From positions 1 to 64,000 of the forward strand of contig NZ_CAMCEC010000009.1 in NCBI RefSeq assembly GCF_945873775.1: 64,000 nucleotides of DNA, read 5' to 3'. Of the stretch, positions 32,837-42,057 are shown in pieces; within the stretch, counting starts at the first letter, position 1, and each line of letters opens with the position of its first letter. The notes under the pieces are model-generated. The model saw nothing but the letters and a program-made list of their open reading frames with translations. It was not told the DNA's origin and did not search any database. Origin of the DNA: an uncultured Treponema sp. (lineage in GTDB: Bacteria; Spirochaetota; Spirochaetia; Treponematales; Treponemataceae). A program made the translations under genes and the position numbers.

Positions 32837-33502
32837 TTAGTTTGAAAATGACTGTCTATGGTTCAGGAAATTATCATGCAGAATTTTCTTTATTCCAGAA
32901 AGCTGTACTAGCGGTGAAAACTCAAGTTTTTTTCCTGGCTGCATTTCAAGAATTTTTTTGCTTTCCTCTGGAATTTCAATCATTCTGGTTGACGCAAGAA
33001 TTTCCGCGCTTTTTCCATTGAAAGAGGCCGCCAAGTCTATTCTTGCGAATTTTTTTCCGCCAGGAATCATAATATACTGCTCGTTAGGCTCAAGCGGAAT
33101 TTTTACATCAAATGAATCATCTGATTTTTCTGATTCTGCAGAGTCAAAAAATGAAATATGAAGAAATGCGCTTTCAAATGAAAAATCCTGCGACAGCGTA
33201 GAAATATCAGATTCCTTTATATCCCAGAACACAAAAAGCCATGCTGGGTTTCTAATAACAGCGTCTATGCAAGTGTTGTTGTATGTTTTGGGAAGTGAGT
33301 CTGGAACTGGCTCGTCATCGTCTGAAATTTGAACTTCCGGCTTTTTTTCTGCCGATTCAAACTCTTCTTCCGCCTCTAAAAGCTCTCCAATTATAAAACG
33401 GCGGTCAAGATCGCCTGGAATATCTATTCCATATTTATCAGCAAAGGCTATAAGCTGTGATGTTGACATTGCCTCTAGCTGCTGTCGGGATGCAAATTTC
33501 AT
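32837..33502 (-). CDS. DUF4912 domain protein
   Basis: This 221-residue cytosolic protein starts with a SAP/Rho-N-like segment (SRQQLEAMSTSQLIAFADKYG), then an acidic linker, then the DUF4912 domain recognisable by NPAWLFVFWDI and IDLAASFNG. DUF4912 genes often precede GH57/DUF1957 genes, as here with 11 nt between them. The domain resembles carbohydrate-binding Ig-like modules, so the pair may bind alpha-glucan. Function is not established. Confidence 0.82.
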   Translation of the reverse strand: MKFASRQQLEAMSTSQLIAFADKYGIDIPGDLDRRFIIGELLEAEEEFESAEKKPEVQISDDDEPVPDSLPKTYNNTCIDAVIRNPAWLFVFWDIKESDISTLSQDFSFESAFLHISFFDSAESEKSDDSFDVKIPLEPNEQYIMIPGGKKFARIDLAASFNGKSAEILASTRMIEIPEESKKILEMQPGKKLEFSPLVQLSGIKKILHDNFLNHRQSFSN

Positions 33503-33547
33503 AACTTGCTAATAATCGCTAAAAAAAAAACTTTTGTCAATGTAGAT

Positions 33548-33567
33548 TCCAATGTTCATCCATTGGA
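33548..33567. promoter_or_regulatory. Short palindrome between DUF4912 and ilvB genes
   Basis: TCCAATG and CATTGGA form a perfect 7-bp inverted repeat around TTCATC. It is upstream of a candidate ilvB promoter (TTGTTG, 18 bp, TATAGA ending 8 nt before the ATG at 33625). It may be an operator, but one 7-bp palindrome is weak evidence. Confidence 0.35.
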
Positions 33568-33624
33568 TAATGGCAATAAAAGTTTGTTGTTGAAAACAGA
33601 TGTCTTTTTTTATAGAATGACGGA

Positions 33625-35361
33625 ATGATAAAAGCTACAGGTTCACAGATTATTTTAAAGCTTCTTGAAATGGAAGGTGTTAAGTATGTCGCTGGAATTC
33701 CAGGCGGTCAGATTCTTCCTTTATATGATGAATTGAATAAATCTTCTATAAAGCATATTTTAGTGCGCCATGAGCAGGCGGCCGGCTTTATTGCTCAGGG
33801 AATGTCGCGTTCAACAGGAATTCCTGCTGTTTGCATGGCGACTTCTGGACCTGGCGCAATGAATCTGCTTACTGCCATTGCAGATGCAAGGTGCGATTCA
33901 ATTCCGATTGTTGCGATTACGGGGCAGGTTAACACATCTTTGATTGGAACAGATGCTTTTCAGGAAGCCGATACATTCGGACTTTCTTTTCCTATTACAA
34001 AACACAGCATGATGGTAAAGTCAGTTTCTGAGCTTCTGACTGCAATTCCTCTTGCGTTTGAGATTGCCTCTAGCGGCCGTCCGGGACCGGTTCTTGTTGA
34101 TGTTCCTCGCGATGTTCAGACTGGATTTGCAGAATTTGAAGAATGGCCTAAAATCCGTTCCGCTGAAGAAGTAAAGAAATCTGTTTTTGCAAGAAAGTTT
34201 TCTACTCCGGAAGATAAAATTCCTTGTGTTGTTGACAAAATGTCGCAGTTTCTTTTGTCTAGTGAACGCCCGGTGCTTTATATTGGAGGCGGCTGCAATT
34301 CTCCTGTGGCTTCATCTGCTATAAAAAGCCTTCTTGAGTCTTTTGACGCTGTGGCTGTAACAAGTCTTATGGGCATAGGCTCATTGCCGAAGAACTTAAA
34401 AAACAATCTTGGCATGGTTGGAATGCATGGCTCTTATGCGGCGAACAAGGCAATGCATGATGCTGATGTGGTTCTTGCAATGGGAGTCCGCTTTGATGAC
34501 AGGGCGACTGGTGCGATTGCAAAATTCTGTCCGGAAGCAAAAATTCTCCATATAGATATTGACGCTGCTGAAATAAACAAAATACTTCCTTCAAGTTGCT
34601 CTTTAGTCTGCGATGTGGAAGCAGCTCTTCCGCTTCTTGTTTCAAAAATAAAAGAATCTGGTGATAAGAAATTTGCCGCTCAAAGAAAGGCTTGGCTGGA
34701 ATCTCTTTGTTCTGTTTTTGAGCAGACAGAAAGTTTTGAGCTTGGTCGTGGAAAGAAATCAGATTCAGTAAATCCGCGTAAATTTATAAATGAAATTCCT
34801 TTGAATGCAAAAAAAGCGGGCCTTTCTTCAAAAGATATAATTGTTACAACAGATGTTGGACAGCATCAGATGTGGGCGGCGCAGTATTATCCTGTGGAGT
34901 ATCCTCGTCAGTTCTTAACTAGCGGCTCTTTGGGAACCATGGGCTTTGGTTTGCCTGCCGCAATTGGAGCAGCCATTGCAAATCCCTCAAAAAAGGTTGT
35001 GTGCATATCTGGAGACGGAAGCATTCTTATGAACCTTCAGGAACTTGCGACTTTGAGCGAGCTTAATTTAAACGTTACAGTTATTGTTCTTGAAAACGGC
35101 GTGCTTGGAATGGTTCATCAGCAGCAAGAATATCTTTTTGAAAAAAACTACAGCGCAAGTGAGTTTATAAAGAATCCTAATTTATTGAAAATTGCAGAAG
35201 GATTTGGGATTGAATCTATTGACGCAAATACAGAACCTTCCTGGGCAGAAAAAGCATTTTCAGAAGGTCCTAGGTTTGTGCGCCTTAAGATAGAAAGAGA
35301 TGAAAATGTTCTTCCGTTTGTAAAGGCAGGAAGCGCTAATATTGATGCAATCAGGAACTAA
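33625..35361 (+). CDS. ilvB: Acetolactate synthase large (catalytic) subunit
   Basis: This thiamine-diphosphate enzyme condenses pyruvate with pyruvate or 2-oxobutyrate in branched-chain amino acid synthesis. The 578 residues show the catalytic Glu in LVRHEQAAGFIAQGMSR, GRPGPVLVDVPRDVQ, and the ThDP-binding GDGSILMNLQELATL near the C-terminus. No regulatory small-subunit gene (ilvN/ilvH) lies next to it, which is unusual for the biosynthetic enzyme; the subunit may be elsewhere or the enzyme may be catabolic. The gene is monocistronic. Confidence 0.9.
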   Translation: MIKATGSQIILKLLEMEGVKYVAGIPGGQILPLYDELNKSSIKHILVRHEQAAGFIAQGMSRSTGIPAVCMATSGPGAMNLLTAIADARCDSIPIVAITGQVNTSLIGTDAFQEADTFGLSFPITKHSMMVKSVSELLTAIPLAFEIASSGRPGPVLVDVPRDVQTGFAEFEEWPKIRSAEEVKKSVFARKFSTPEDKIPCVVDKMSQFLLSSERPVLYIGGGCNSPVASSAIKSLLESFDAVAVTSLMGIGSLPKNLKNNLGMVGMHGSYAANKAMHDADVVLAMGVRFDDRATGAIAKFCPEAKILHIDIDAAEINKILPSSCSLVCDVEAALPLLVSKIKESGDKKFAAQRKAWLESLCSVFEQTESFELGRGKKSDSVNPRKFINEIPLNAKKAGLSSKDIIVTTDVGQHQMWAAQYYPVEYPRQFLTSGSLGTMGFGLPAAIGAAIANPSKKVVCISGDGSILMNLQELATLSELNLNVTVIVLENGVLGMVHQQQEYLFEKNYSASEFIKNPNLLKIAEGFGIESIDANTEPSWAEKAFSEGPRFVRLKIERDENVLPFVKAGSANIDAIRN

Positions 35362-35454
35362 AAAACTAAAACATTCCCCATGCACTAAGTTCACCTTGCT
35401 GTGCGCTTGTTGCATTAGGAATGTAAAATTGATATTTTGCGTGAGCAGAACACA

Positions 35455-35980
35455 TTAAAGTTCTGCTGTCGTTTCTGAAAGTTCTTTTCTCATAAAGTGC
35501 CTTTCGCTTGGGGAAGAGTCTTCCGCTGGGTAGCCAATATCTAGCAAACATATAAGCTCAAGGTCTTTTATCTGCGGAAAAGCGTCATAGATTTTCTGGC
35601 TGTCGTATCCTCTTGCCCATAAAGTTCCTAATCCAAGCTCTGTAGCTTCCATCATCATTGCTGTTGTTACAATGGCTGCGTCAGCTTCTCCTCCGTCATA
35701 ATCTGGATAATGAGTGTCCGCAGTGTTTTTGTAGCTTATTTTTTTGTCATAGCAAACCATAAGCACAACAGGCGCATGGTAAGACATTGGAGTTGCTCCG
35801 TAAATCTTTTCTAGCGCATTCTTGCTTTTTATGATGAATATTTTGTGAGACTGGCTGTTTTTTGCTGTTGGAGCTAGTCGTCCTGCCTCAAGAATTTTTG
35901 CAAGTTTTTCATCTTCAACCTTCTGGCTTGAAAATTTTCTTACTGAATACCTTTTTTTTTGAAAGCTCAATGAAATCCAT
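35455..35980 (-). pseudogene. Nitroreductase family protein, frameshifted at A9
   Basis: The body encodes an FMN-dependent nitroreductase-like protein of about 175 residues (RYSVRKFSSQ, GRLAPTAKNSQSHKIFI, GLGTLWARGYDS, LDIGYPAE). A perfect AGGAGG site precedes ATG 35980, which reads MDFIELSKKK and then runs into a stop after 22 codons because the coding strand has nine A (35952-35960). With eight A the frame would be MDFIELSKKRYSVRKF, the usual family start. A TTG at 35970 is in frame with the body but has no good ribosome site. This is a frameshift, a switchable run, a slippage-rescued gene or a sequencing error. Confidence 0.75.
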
Positions 35981-36085
35981 TTTTCCTCCTATTCTATTAT
36001 AAAATATATTAAACTTATTGCTTATTATTTTCAATTTTTTTTCTAAAATCTTTTTATTTATGCGAAAAAGTATTAGTATTGTAGC

Positions 36086-37606
36086 ATGGGATTTTCAAGA
36101 GAAGAATTGGCTGAAAAATTTTTGAGGACTTATGTAAAGCCTTTTACTGCAAAGGATATGAAAAAAGTCTTGAACACCCTTGGCTTTTCTGCCTCGCTGG
36201 AAGATGCGGAGGATTTTCTTTGTTCAAGCCCTAATGTTCTTGAGCTTGAAGACGGCAGGTTTGTTACACATGCTGGAGCTTTTACTGGTGAGATTTTCAG
36301 CATAGTTCCTACAGCCAAAGAAGCAGAGCAGGGCGTTTTTGTTCCTGGCGATAGGTGTATGCCTTTTGTGGAAACAGATAGAATTTCTTCAACGCTTCGT
36401 TTTTATGTAAAGGGAAAAAAAGTTCCGTCAAAGGTTGGTGTTTTTGACAGCGATGATGCCATAGATATGTTTATGCTTTATGGTGAAGAATATGCTCCTC
36501 AGTATATAGCGGCAGATCCTGCGAACAAAGATTTAGATCTGGTTTCACGGGACTTTGAGCTGTCAAACACTGTTAAGCTTACGGGGCTTGACTTGGACTA
36601 TCTTTCAGAAAAATACGGATATAAAAAAGGCGATAGAATCCTGTGCTGTGTTACTGACTGGAATGCCGGCAAGCTTAATATGATGATTCTGCATAGCGAT
36701 GAAACTAGATTCGACAAGGGTGAAGTTGGAGAGAAGCGCATTGAGTGGTTTGCGGAGCTTGAAAAAAGGCTTCTTGACTGCTTTGAAAAGCGCGGACCGA
36801 TGACTTCTATAGAAGAGCAGCTTGTTACAGTTTTTTTTGAAAACAGAAGAACACTGTGTGTTCCTTATTGCGGCTCAACAGAAGAACTTTTATTTAAGCA
36901 TACAAACAAGATTAGCTTTGAACATTACGGAGTGGAAACAAGGCTATGGCGGAAAGGAGAGGAGGTTCCAGCATTTGGAAAATGGAATTCTACGCTTGCG
37001 GTGTTAAACAACGAGCTAAAAAAGAACATTACATTTGCGGAGTACACCCTTAATTCTATTCCAGAGTTTGTGTATGACCAGATTATACTAGACGCTCTTT
37101 ACCAGAAGAAAACAGATTATATAAAATTTGCGCTGGATTTTATCTGCCGTGATGATTTTTCTCTTGATGATATTCAGCTTCAAAAAATTATCTTGTCGCT
37201 TAAAGAAAGATATGCTATTCTTCAAAAAGATTACAACTGGTTTGCGGATCAGACCCTTGGAACAGTCAGAAAAAAAACACTGGAACTTTATGGAAATGTT
37301 TCTTCCCTAGTAAGGAAAATCGATTTTCTTGGTGAATTGATTCTGAATCTGCCTAGCCAGGAAGTTGTGGTTCTTGCCCAGCTTCATGGTCATATCCTTC
37401 GTATGATTGAAACCATAGCTTCTGATCCAACTGCGGAAGAAACTGCGGATGCGCTGCTTCTTTCATTGGACGGAATGGAATGGAACTTTGAGGATATAAA
37501 GGGAACTCTTGAGTCTTCTCTTGCAAAGGAAAAGCAAAGCCAGTTTAAGGTTATAAAGGGCGGTTCATGCGTCGCTGGCAGAATCAGTTCTTTCAAGAAA
37601 AAGTAA
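36086..37606 (+). CDS. Conserved spirochaetal hypothetical protein
   Basis: This 506-residue cytosolic protein has no signal peptide and no motif I can name. The first 100 residues look like a winged-helix or helical domain (EELAEKFLRTYVKPFTAKDM), and the C-terminal 130 residues are helical with coiled-coil potential (LSLKERYAILQKDYNWFADQ). It lies 26 nt upstream of a nitrogen-type PTS IIA gene, an arrangement I recall from other treponemes. A regulatory partnership with the IIA protein is possible but unproven. Confidence 0.75.
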   Translation: MGFSREELAEKFLRTYVKPFTAKDMKKVLNTLGFSASLEDAEDFLCSSPNVLELEDGRFVTHAGAFTGEIFSIVPTAKEAEQGVFVPGDRCMPFVETDRISSTLRFYVKGKKVPSKVGVFDSDDAIDMFMLYGEEYAPQYIAADPANKDLDLVSRDFELSNTVKLTGLDLDYLSEKYGYKKGDRILCCVTDWNAGKLNMMILHSDETRFDKGEVGEKRIEWFAELEKRLLDCFEKRGPMTSIEEQLVTVFFENRRTLCVPYCGSTEELLFKHTNKISFEHYGVETRLWRKGEEVPAFGKWNSTLAVLNNELKKNITFAEYTLNSIPEFVYDQIILDALYQKKTDYIKFALDFICRDDFSLDDIQLQKIILSLKERYAILQKDYNWFADQTLGTVRKKTLELYGNVSSLVRKIDFLGELILNLPSQEVVVLAQLHGHILRMIETIASDPTAEETADALLLSLDGMEWNFEDIKGTLESSLAKEKQSQFKVIKGGSCVAGRISSFKKK

Positions 37607-37632
37607 AAGCGGGTTACGAGGAGTGTTCTATT

Positions 37633-38109
37633 ATGGAAGATTTTGATATTGGTCTTCTTTTTGAGCGTGGAGAAGTTTTAGAGAATGTGCCTGGAAATTC
37701 CTGTGCAAAAATCTTTGAGTATATATGCGACAGAATCGTTGTTCCTTCTGGCCTTACTGCGCACCAGCTTCAAAAAGAGCTTGTTGAGCGGGAAAAAGTT
37801 CTTAGCACAGCTGTTGGAAATGGAATTGCAATTCCTCATCCACGTTATCCCCTTGTGAAAAACAGTGCTGAAAGCAAAATTGTTGTTGCGTATTTACGTG
37901 AGCCTCTTGATATGCAGGCTCCTGATGTAAAGAAAGTTTACGTAATGTTTATTATTCTTTCTGATTCTGCACAGTTCCATATAAAAGTTCTTTCTGCCTT
38001 GGCGACTTTGTTTAAGAATGAAAAATTCCGCAAGGGAATACAAACTTGTCCTTCAAAAGGCGAGCTTTTGGATTTGCTGCGAAGAATTTCACGTCCAGAA
38101 CTCTTATAG
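37633..38109 (+). CDS. ptsN: PTS nitrogen-regulatory type IIA protein
   Basis: This 158-residue cytosolic IIA domain of the fructose/nitrogen class contains the phospho-accepting histidine in GNGIAIPHPRYPL and the flanking ELVEREKVLSTAV and FIILSDSAQFHIKVLSALA signatures. In spirochaetes such proteins act in regulation rather than sugar uptake. I place the start at ATG 37633, preceded by GAGGAG; an upstream in-frame ATG at 37567 would overlap the previous gene by 40 nt and add basic residues absent from the family. Confidence 0.85.
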   Translation: MEDFDIGLLFERGEVLENVPGNSCAKIFEYICDRIVVPSGLTAHQLQKELVEREKVLSTAVGNGIAIPHPRYPLVKNSAESKIVVAYLREPLDMQAPDVKKVYVMFIILSDSAQFHIKVLSALATLFKNEKFRKGIQTCPSKGELLDLLRRISRPELL

Positions 38110-38140
38110 AAGAAGCCTTTATTTTTAAGCTTTTAGATGA

Positions 38141-38169
38141 TTGAAAAAACAGGCGCTTAGTTGTAGAAT
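38141..38169 (+). promoter_or_regulatory. Promoter of tkt
   Basis: TTGAAA (38141-38146), a 17-bp spacer and TAGAAT (38164-38169). A palindrome starts 2 nt downstream. Confidence 0.75.
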
Positions 38170-38170
38170 A

Positions 38171-38198
38171 CCACTAAAATTTTCCTTAATTTTAGTGG
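38171..38198 (+). promoter_or_regulatory. 5'-end hairpin or operator of tkt
   Basis: CCACTAAAAT and ATTTTAGTGG form a perfect 10-bp inverted repeat with loop TTTCCTTA, overlapping the predicted transcription start. The distal arm ends 12 nt before ATG and overlaps the GGAG that could serve ribosome binding. Confidence 0.75.
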
Positions 38199-38210
38199 AG
38201 TGTAACAACT

Positions 38211-40181
38211 ATGGACACAAAAGCTATCGAAGCTGTCGCTTTGTCAATCAGAAGCCTTTCTATGGATGCAATCCAGAAGGCAAATTCAGGTCATCCGGGA
38301 CTTCCTCTTGGCGCTGCGGAAGTCGCTGCTGTTCTTTACGGTGAGCTTTTAAAACACAATCCAGCTGATTCAAAATGGGCGGACAGAGACCGTTTTGTTC
38401 TTTCCGCCGGACATGGCTCGATGCTGCTTTATTCAATTCTTCACCTTTCAGGATATAAAGTTTCACTTGACGATATAAAGTCATTCCGTCAGATTGGCTC
38501 AAAATGCCCGGGACATCCTGAATACGGTGAAACAGATGGCGTTGAATGCACCTCTGGACCTCTTGGACAGGGAATTGCAGCCGCAGTTGGAATGGCAATT
38601 GCAGAAAATATGCTTGCTGCTCGCTTTAACACTCCAAAGCACACAATTGTTGACCATTATACTTATACTCTCGTTGGTGAAGGCTGTCTTGAAGAAGGTG
38701 TTTCATCAGAAGCCAGTTCTCTTGCTGGAAATCTTGGTCTTGGAAAACTCATTGTATTCTATGATGAAAATAAAATCTCAATTGATGGAAACACAGATAT
38801 AACATTCACAGACGACATTGAAAAACGCTATCTTTCTTATGGCTGGCAGGTTTTGCGCGGCTCTATGTATAACGTTGGTGAAATTGCAGATCTTGTTGAG
38901 ATTGCAAAACGTGATACTTCAAAACCTTCTTTGATTATCCTTAAATCTGTAATTGGAAAAGGCGCTCCAAAGCAGGGTACTGCTGATGTTCATGGTGCTC
39001 CTCTTGGAGAGGAAGGCTGCAAGGCTGCAAAGTCTGCTCTTGGAATTCCAACTGATGAGCAGTTCTGGGTTGCTCCTGAAGCATATAAATACTTTGAAGA
39101 AAAAAGAATTGAATGGGCAAAAGCGGAAGAAAACTGGAATAAGACATTTGCTGAATGGGCAAAAGAAAATCCAGAGCTTGCAAAGAAATGGGACGCTTAC
39201 TGGAATCATAAGGCAACAGGCGACTGTGAATCTCCTTCTTATAAGGCTGGAGACAAGCTTGCTACTCGTGATGCCAGTGGAAAAAGCCTTAACTGCATGG
39301 CTAAACGCTATGAATGGCTTGTTGGAGGTTCTGCTGACTTGCAGGGACCTAATAAGACAAAAGTTGCAGACGATGACGGTGTTTATAGCAAGTCAAACAG
39401 AAAAGGCCGCACAATTGAATATGGAATCCGTGAGTTCGCGATGAGCCAGGTTATGAGCGGAATCAATTTGCATGGAGGTCTTAGAGCTTTCGGGGCTACA
39501 TTCCTTGTATTCAGCGATTATCTGCGTCCATCTTTGCGTGTCGCTGCTTTGAGCAAGCTTCCAAATATCTATATCTTTACACATGATTCAATTTATGTAG
39601 GAGAAGATGGCCCAACACATCAGCCCGTTGAAACAAATGCGGCGTTGCGCTGTATTCCTAATGTGCAGTTCTTGCGTCCGGGTGATGCAGAAGAATCTGC
39701 TGTTGCATGGGAAATGGCGCTTGAAAGCACAGATCATCCGGTTTGCATGGCATTTACAAGACAGGCAATCACTGTATATGAAAAAGCTGATAAAGATTGG
39801 AAGAATACTGTAAGAAAAGGCGCATATATAGTTCAAGAAGGAACAAAAAATCCTGATATTACAATTCTTGCTACAGGCTCTGAAGTTGAAATGTCTTTGA
39901 ATGCTGCAAAACTTGTTTCTGGCAAAAATATCCGTGTTGTTTCTGTTATGGACAAGACTTTGTTTGAAAAACAGGATGAATCCTTCCAGAAAGAAATAAT
40001 TGGAAATGCAAAGCGTGTTGTTGTTGCAGAAGCCGGTGTAAGTTTTGGCTGGGAAAAATATGTTTCAAGCAAAAAGGACTTGTTTACAATTGACCGCTTT
40101 GGTGAGTCTGGTCCTGCTGCAAAAGTAGCGGAAGATCTAAAGTTTACTTCTGCTGACTTGGCAAAAGTTTTGGAAAGCTAA
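38211..40181 (+). CDS. tkt: Transketolase
   Basis: This cytosolic thiamine-diphosphate enzyme of the pentose phosphate pathway moves two-carbon units between sugar phosphates. The 656 residues are full length, with ANSGHPGLPLGAAEVAAVLY, LSAGHGSMLLYS, CTSGPLGQGIAAAVGMAIAE, GEGCLEEGVSSEASSLAG, and the second-domain motif HDSIYVGEDGPTHQPVE. The gene has its own promoter with a palindrome at the transcript start and a strong terminator, so it is monocistronic. Confidence 0.97.
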   Translation: MDTKAIEAVALSIRSLSMDAIQKANSGHPGLPLGAAEVAAVLYGELLKHNPADSKWADRDRFVLSAGHGSMLLYSILHLSGYKVSLDDIKSFRQIGSKCPGHPEYGETDGVECTSGPLGQGIAAAVGMAIAENMLAARFNTPKHTIVDHYTYTLVGEGCLEEGVSSEASSLAGNLGLGKLIVFYDENKISIDGNTDITFTDDIEKRYLSYGWQVLRGSMYNVGEIADLVEIAKRDTSKPSLIILKSVIGKGAPKQGTADVHGAPLGEEGCKAAKSALGIPTDEQFWVAPEAYKYFEEKRIEWAKAEENWNKTFAEWAKENPELAKKWDAYWNHKATGDCESPSYKAGDKLATRDASGKSLNCMAKRYEWLVGGSADLQGPNKTKVADDDGVYSKSNRKGRTIEYGIREFAMSQVMSGINLHGGLRAFGATFLVFSDYLRPSLRVAALSKLPNIYIFTHDSIYVGEDGPTHQPVETNAALRCIPNVQFLRPGDAEESAVAWEMALESTDHPVCMAFTRQAITVYEKADKDWKNTVRKGAYIVQEGTKNPDITILATGSEVEMSLNAAKLVSGKNIRVVSVMDKTLFEKQDESFQKEIIGNAKRVVVAEAGVSFGWEKYVSSKKDLFTIDRFGESGPAAKVAEDLKFTSADLAKVLES

Positions 40182-40208
40182 TTTTTTATTGGGTTAAACT
40201 GTTAAACG

Positions 40209-40262
40209 AAACTCCCGGAGCATACTGCGGCAGTACCGCGCTATGCTTCGGGAGTTTTTATT
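40209..40262. terminator. Bidirectional terminator between tkt and the HU/DUF4469 gene
   Basis: AAACTCCCGGAGCATA pairs with TATGCTTCGGGAGTTT around a loop containing a smaller GCGG/CCGC helix, followed by TTTTATTTT on the plus strand. A-rich DNA on the other side allows minus-strand use. Confidence 0.88.
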
Positions 40263-41021
40263 TTATTCTTCTATTGTAATAGGAATTTTACTTATTCCTG
40301 TTAGTGGAGTCTTTAGCTCATATCCATTTCTTTCTGATGTACAGATTTTGATAAAATATTTCTTTCCAGCTGTAAGCAAACGAGGAAGATGAAATTCAAG
40401 CATTTTAGATGTATTCTTTGTTATAAAATCTTCTGGAACTTTTATCCATTCATTTTCATCTATGCTTGGCTCGCAATTCTCTGTTTCTGGAATAAACCAT
40501 ATTCCGCTTTCTGCTCCGCCGACCTTTAGCTTTTTGCCAATAATACGAGCACTGAATGTGGCTTTTAGTGTCTTGTCTTTTGTTCCGTCTACAGGATTTT
40601 CAATTTGCGAAATTTGAGGAACTGGAGTTGTTACAGATGTTACCGATGCACTTATGGTTTTTAGTTTTTCATTTAACTGCTCATTTGCACAAAACCTCGC
40701 TTCAAAGCCTGTTATGATTTCTGCTTCTGGTGTAAGTGTTTTTATTCCATTGCAAGGGGCAATGTAAAGTTTGCAGATTTCCATAATATCTACTGCGAAG
40801 CCAAGTTCTGCCTGCTCAAGAATTTCCTTTTTTAGAAGTTCCATAGCATGGCCTACTTGATAACGGTCGATTCCCTGATTATGAGTAGCTACTAAATCCA
40901 AAATTTGATCTGTTGTTATTGTCTTTCTTGGAACACGTGCAATGTATGTGTGCTCTTTTAAATAGCAAGGTGTTAATGTTACAGCGAAATTTGGTTTTCG
41001 CTTTGTGTCGATATTTATCAT
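40263..41021 (-). CDS. HU-like DNA-binding domain with DUF4469
   Basis: This 252-residue protein combines an N-terminal HU/IHF-like fold (about 1-130; TLTPCYLKEHTYIARVPRK, RYQVGHAMELLKKEILEQAELG) with a C-terminal Ig-like DUF4469 domain (about 145-250; ARIIGKKLKVGGAESGIWF). This pairing is known from Bacteroidetes and treponemes and its role is not established. The prolines and basic arm residues of a DNA-bending HU are not clearly present, so nucleoid binding is uncertain. The ATG has a good GGAG site. The upstream minus-strand region (about 41100-41148) can form a TGCGGAA/TTCCGCA stem. Confidence 0.75.
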   Translation of the reverse strand: MINIDTKRKPNFAVTLTPCYLKEHTYIARVPRKTITTDQILDLVATHNQGIDRYQVGHAMELLKKEILEQAELGFAVDIMEICKLYIAPCNGIKTLTPEAEIITGFEARFCANEQLNEKLKTISASVTSVTTPVPQISQIENPVDGTKDKTLKATFSARIIGKKLKVGGAESGIWFIPETENCEPSIDENEWIKVPEDFITKNTSKMLEFHLPRLLTAGKKYFIKICTSERNGYELKTPLTGISKIPITIEE

Positions 41022-41737
41022 AATAGTGACTCCTTTGTATTGTTTTTTACCACTAAAGTTTTAGACAATGTCTTTTTTCTTTTTGTGGTTTGAAAAATCT
41101 GCGGAAGTTCTTTGCTTTGCCTATAATTCTTTTAGCGTGTTTTCCGCAACCTGATTTTTAGACTTTTTTACTGCATAATGTTAGCTAAAAAGTCTAGTTT
41201 TTTATTTTCATTTTCTTTTCCTCCTTTTTTTACATTTTCAATAAAAATTTGAAAATATTATCTGCGTGTTTATTTTTTTTCTATAACTATTTTATTGCCT
41301 TAAATTAAAAAAAATTGTCAGTTTTTTAGATAAAATATATAAGTTTTTATTTTCCATTTTTTCTAATTTGCAGATGAAATAATTCATAAGCTATTGAGCA
41401 AGTTTGCTTTAGGTTATGGTCGTTTTTATTGCTAGTCTATCCACAGTGTTTATCGCTTGCTGTATATAAATTGTTGGATAACTTATCTATGAGGATGAAT
41501 ATAAGCTATATCCATTCTTATTAATACGCTGTAATGCTTTTCATGAATACTCTGACAAAGAGCTATGAGAATAGAGTGATGAACTGTATTGCATACAACT
41601 TAGTTGAGAGTTATGCTGGTAAGCTGTATAAGTGTGTGTATTATAAGTTGAGAAAAAGATATGCCTATAAGCTATGGAGCATATACTCTATTGGCAATGA
41701 AGATAATATGTCGATAAGTCTACATTAAAATTTGTCT
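41022..41737. other. Long AT-rich non-coding region
   Basis: No convincing gene is visible. A plus-strand hairpin AGACTTTTT/AAAAAGTCT followed by TTTTTT (41160-41203) resembles a terminator although no plus-strand gene precedes it. From about 41380 to 41700 the phrase AAGCTAT or GAGCTATGAG recurs irregularly (about 41383, 41500, 41560, 41621, 41672), giving a degenerate repetitive look. A 64-codon reading frame at 41534-41728 lacks a ribosome site and reads low-complexity Tyr/Lys-rich sequence, so I do not call it a gene. Confidence 0.6.
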
Positions 41738-42055
41738 TTATTCCGCACGCCAGTTTTCCCTGATAGCCTTGTAAAGCTCTTTTCTCATGCTTTCTATAAC
41801 TTTGTCTGTGATTATGCGGATTTTCTGCTCATCTTTTTTTTCGACTTCTGATTTTTTGAAAAGGATTTCAGGTTCAACGTTCAATGCGGCGGCGATTTTT
41901 TCAATTGTGGAAAGCTTGGGCACATTCTTGTAGGTTTCCATAAGCCCGATGTAGCTTGTCGCTGTGTTGCACGCTTCTGCCAGCTGTTCCTGCGTGATAT
42001 GTTTTTCCTTGCGAATTCTTTTTATGTTGTCGATTACTGTCTTTTCTAAATCCAT
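41738..42055 (-). CDS. Xre-family transcriptional regulator
   Basis: This 105-residue protein has an N-terminal helix-turn-helix of the Xre/Cro type (about 5-62: NIKRIRKEKHITQEQLAEAC, SYIGLMETYKNVPKLSTIEK, IAAALNVEP) and a short charged C-terminal tail that may dimerise. It is divergent from the five-gene exported caspase operon; the shared 115-bp region carries three TTGATATA words and an 18-bp palindrome. It is therefore the obvious candidate regulator of itself and of that operon. Confidence 0.88.
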   Translation of the reverse strand: MDLEKTVIDNIKRIRKEKHITQEQLAEACNTATSYIGLMETYKNVPKLSTIEKIAAALNVEPEILFKKSEVEKKDEQKIRIITDKVIESMRKELYKAIRENWRAE

Positions 42056-42057
42056 TT

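Noticed and set aside
35366-35551. Minus-strand frame ending YIPNATSAQQGELSAWGMF, like a barrel-protein C-terminus
   Set aside because: Most of it overlaps the nitroreductase in another frame and no start or ribosome site fits; the non-overlapping part is only about 28 codons and I could not link it to a family.
37567-37632. Upstream ATG 37567 as start of the PTS IIA gene
   Set aside because: It overlaps the preceding gene and adds a basic extension absent from the family; ATG 37633 has a GAGGAG site.
41100-41148. Riboswitch upstream of the HU/DUF4469 gene
   Set aside because: A TGCGGAA/TTCCGCA stem and a GGCAAAGC stretch are present on the minus strand, but no known riboswitch core could be matched.
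41534-41728. 64-codon plus-strand frame in the long intergenic region
   Set aside because: It has no ribosome site, low-complexity Tyr/Lys-rich product and lies in irregularly repeating AT-rich DNA.
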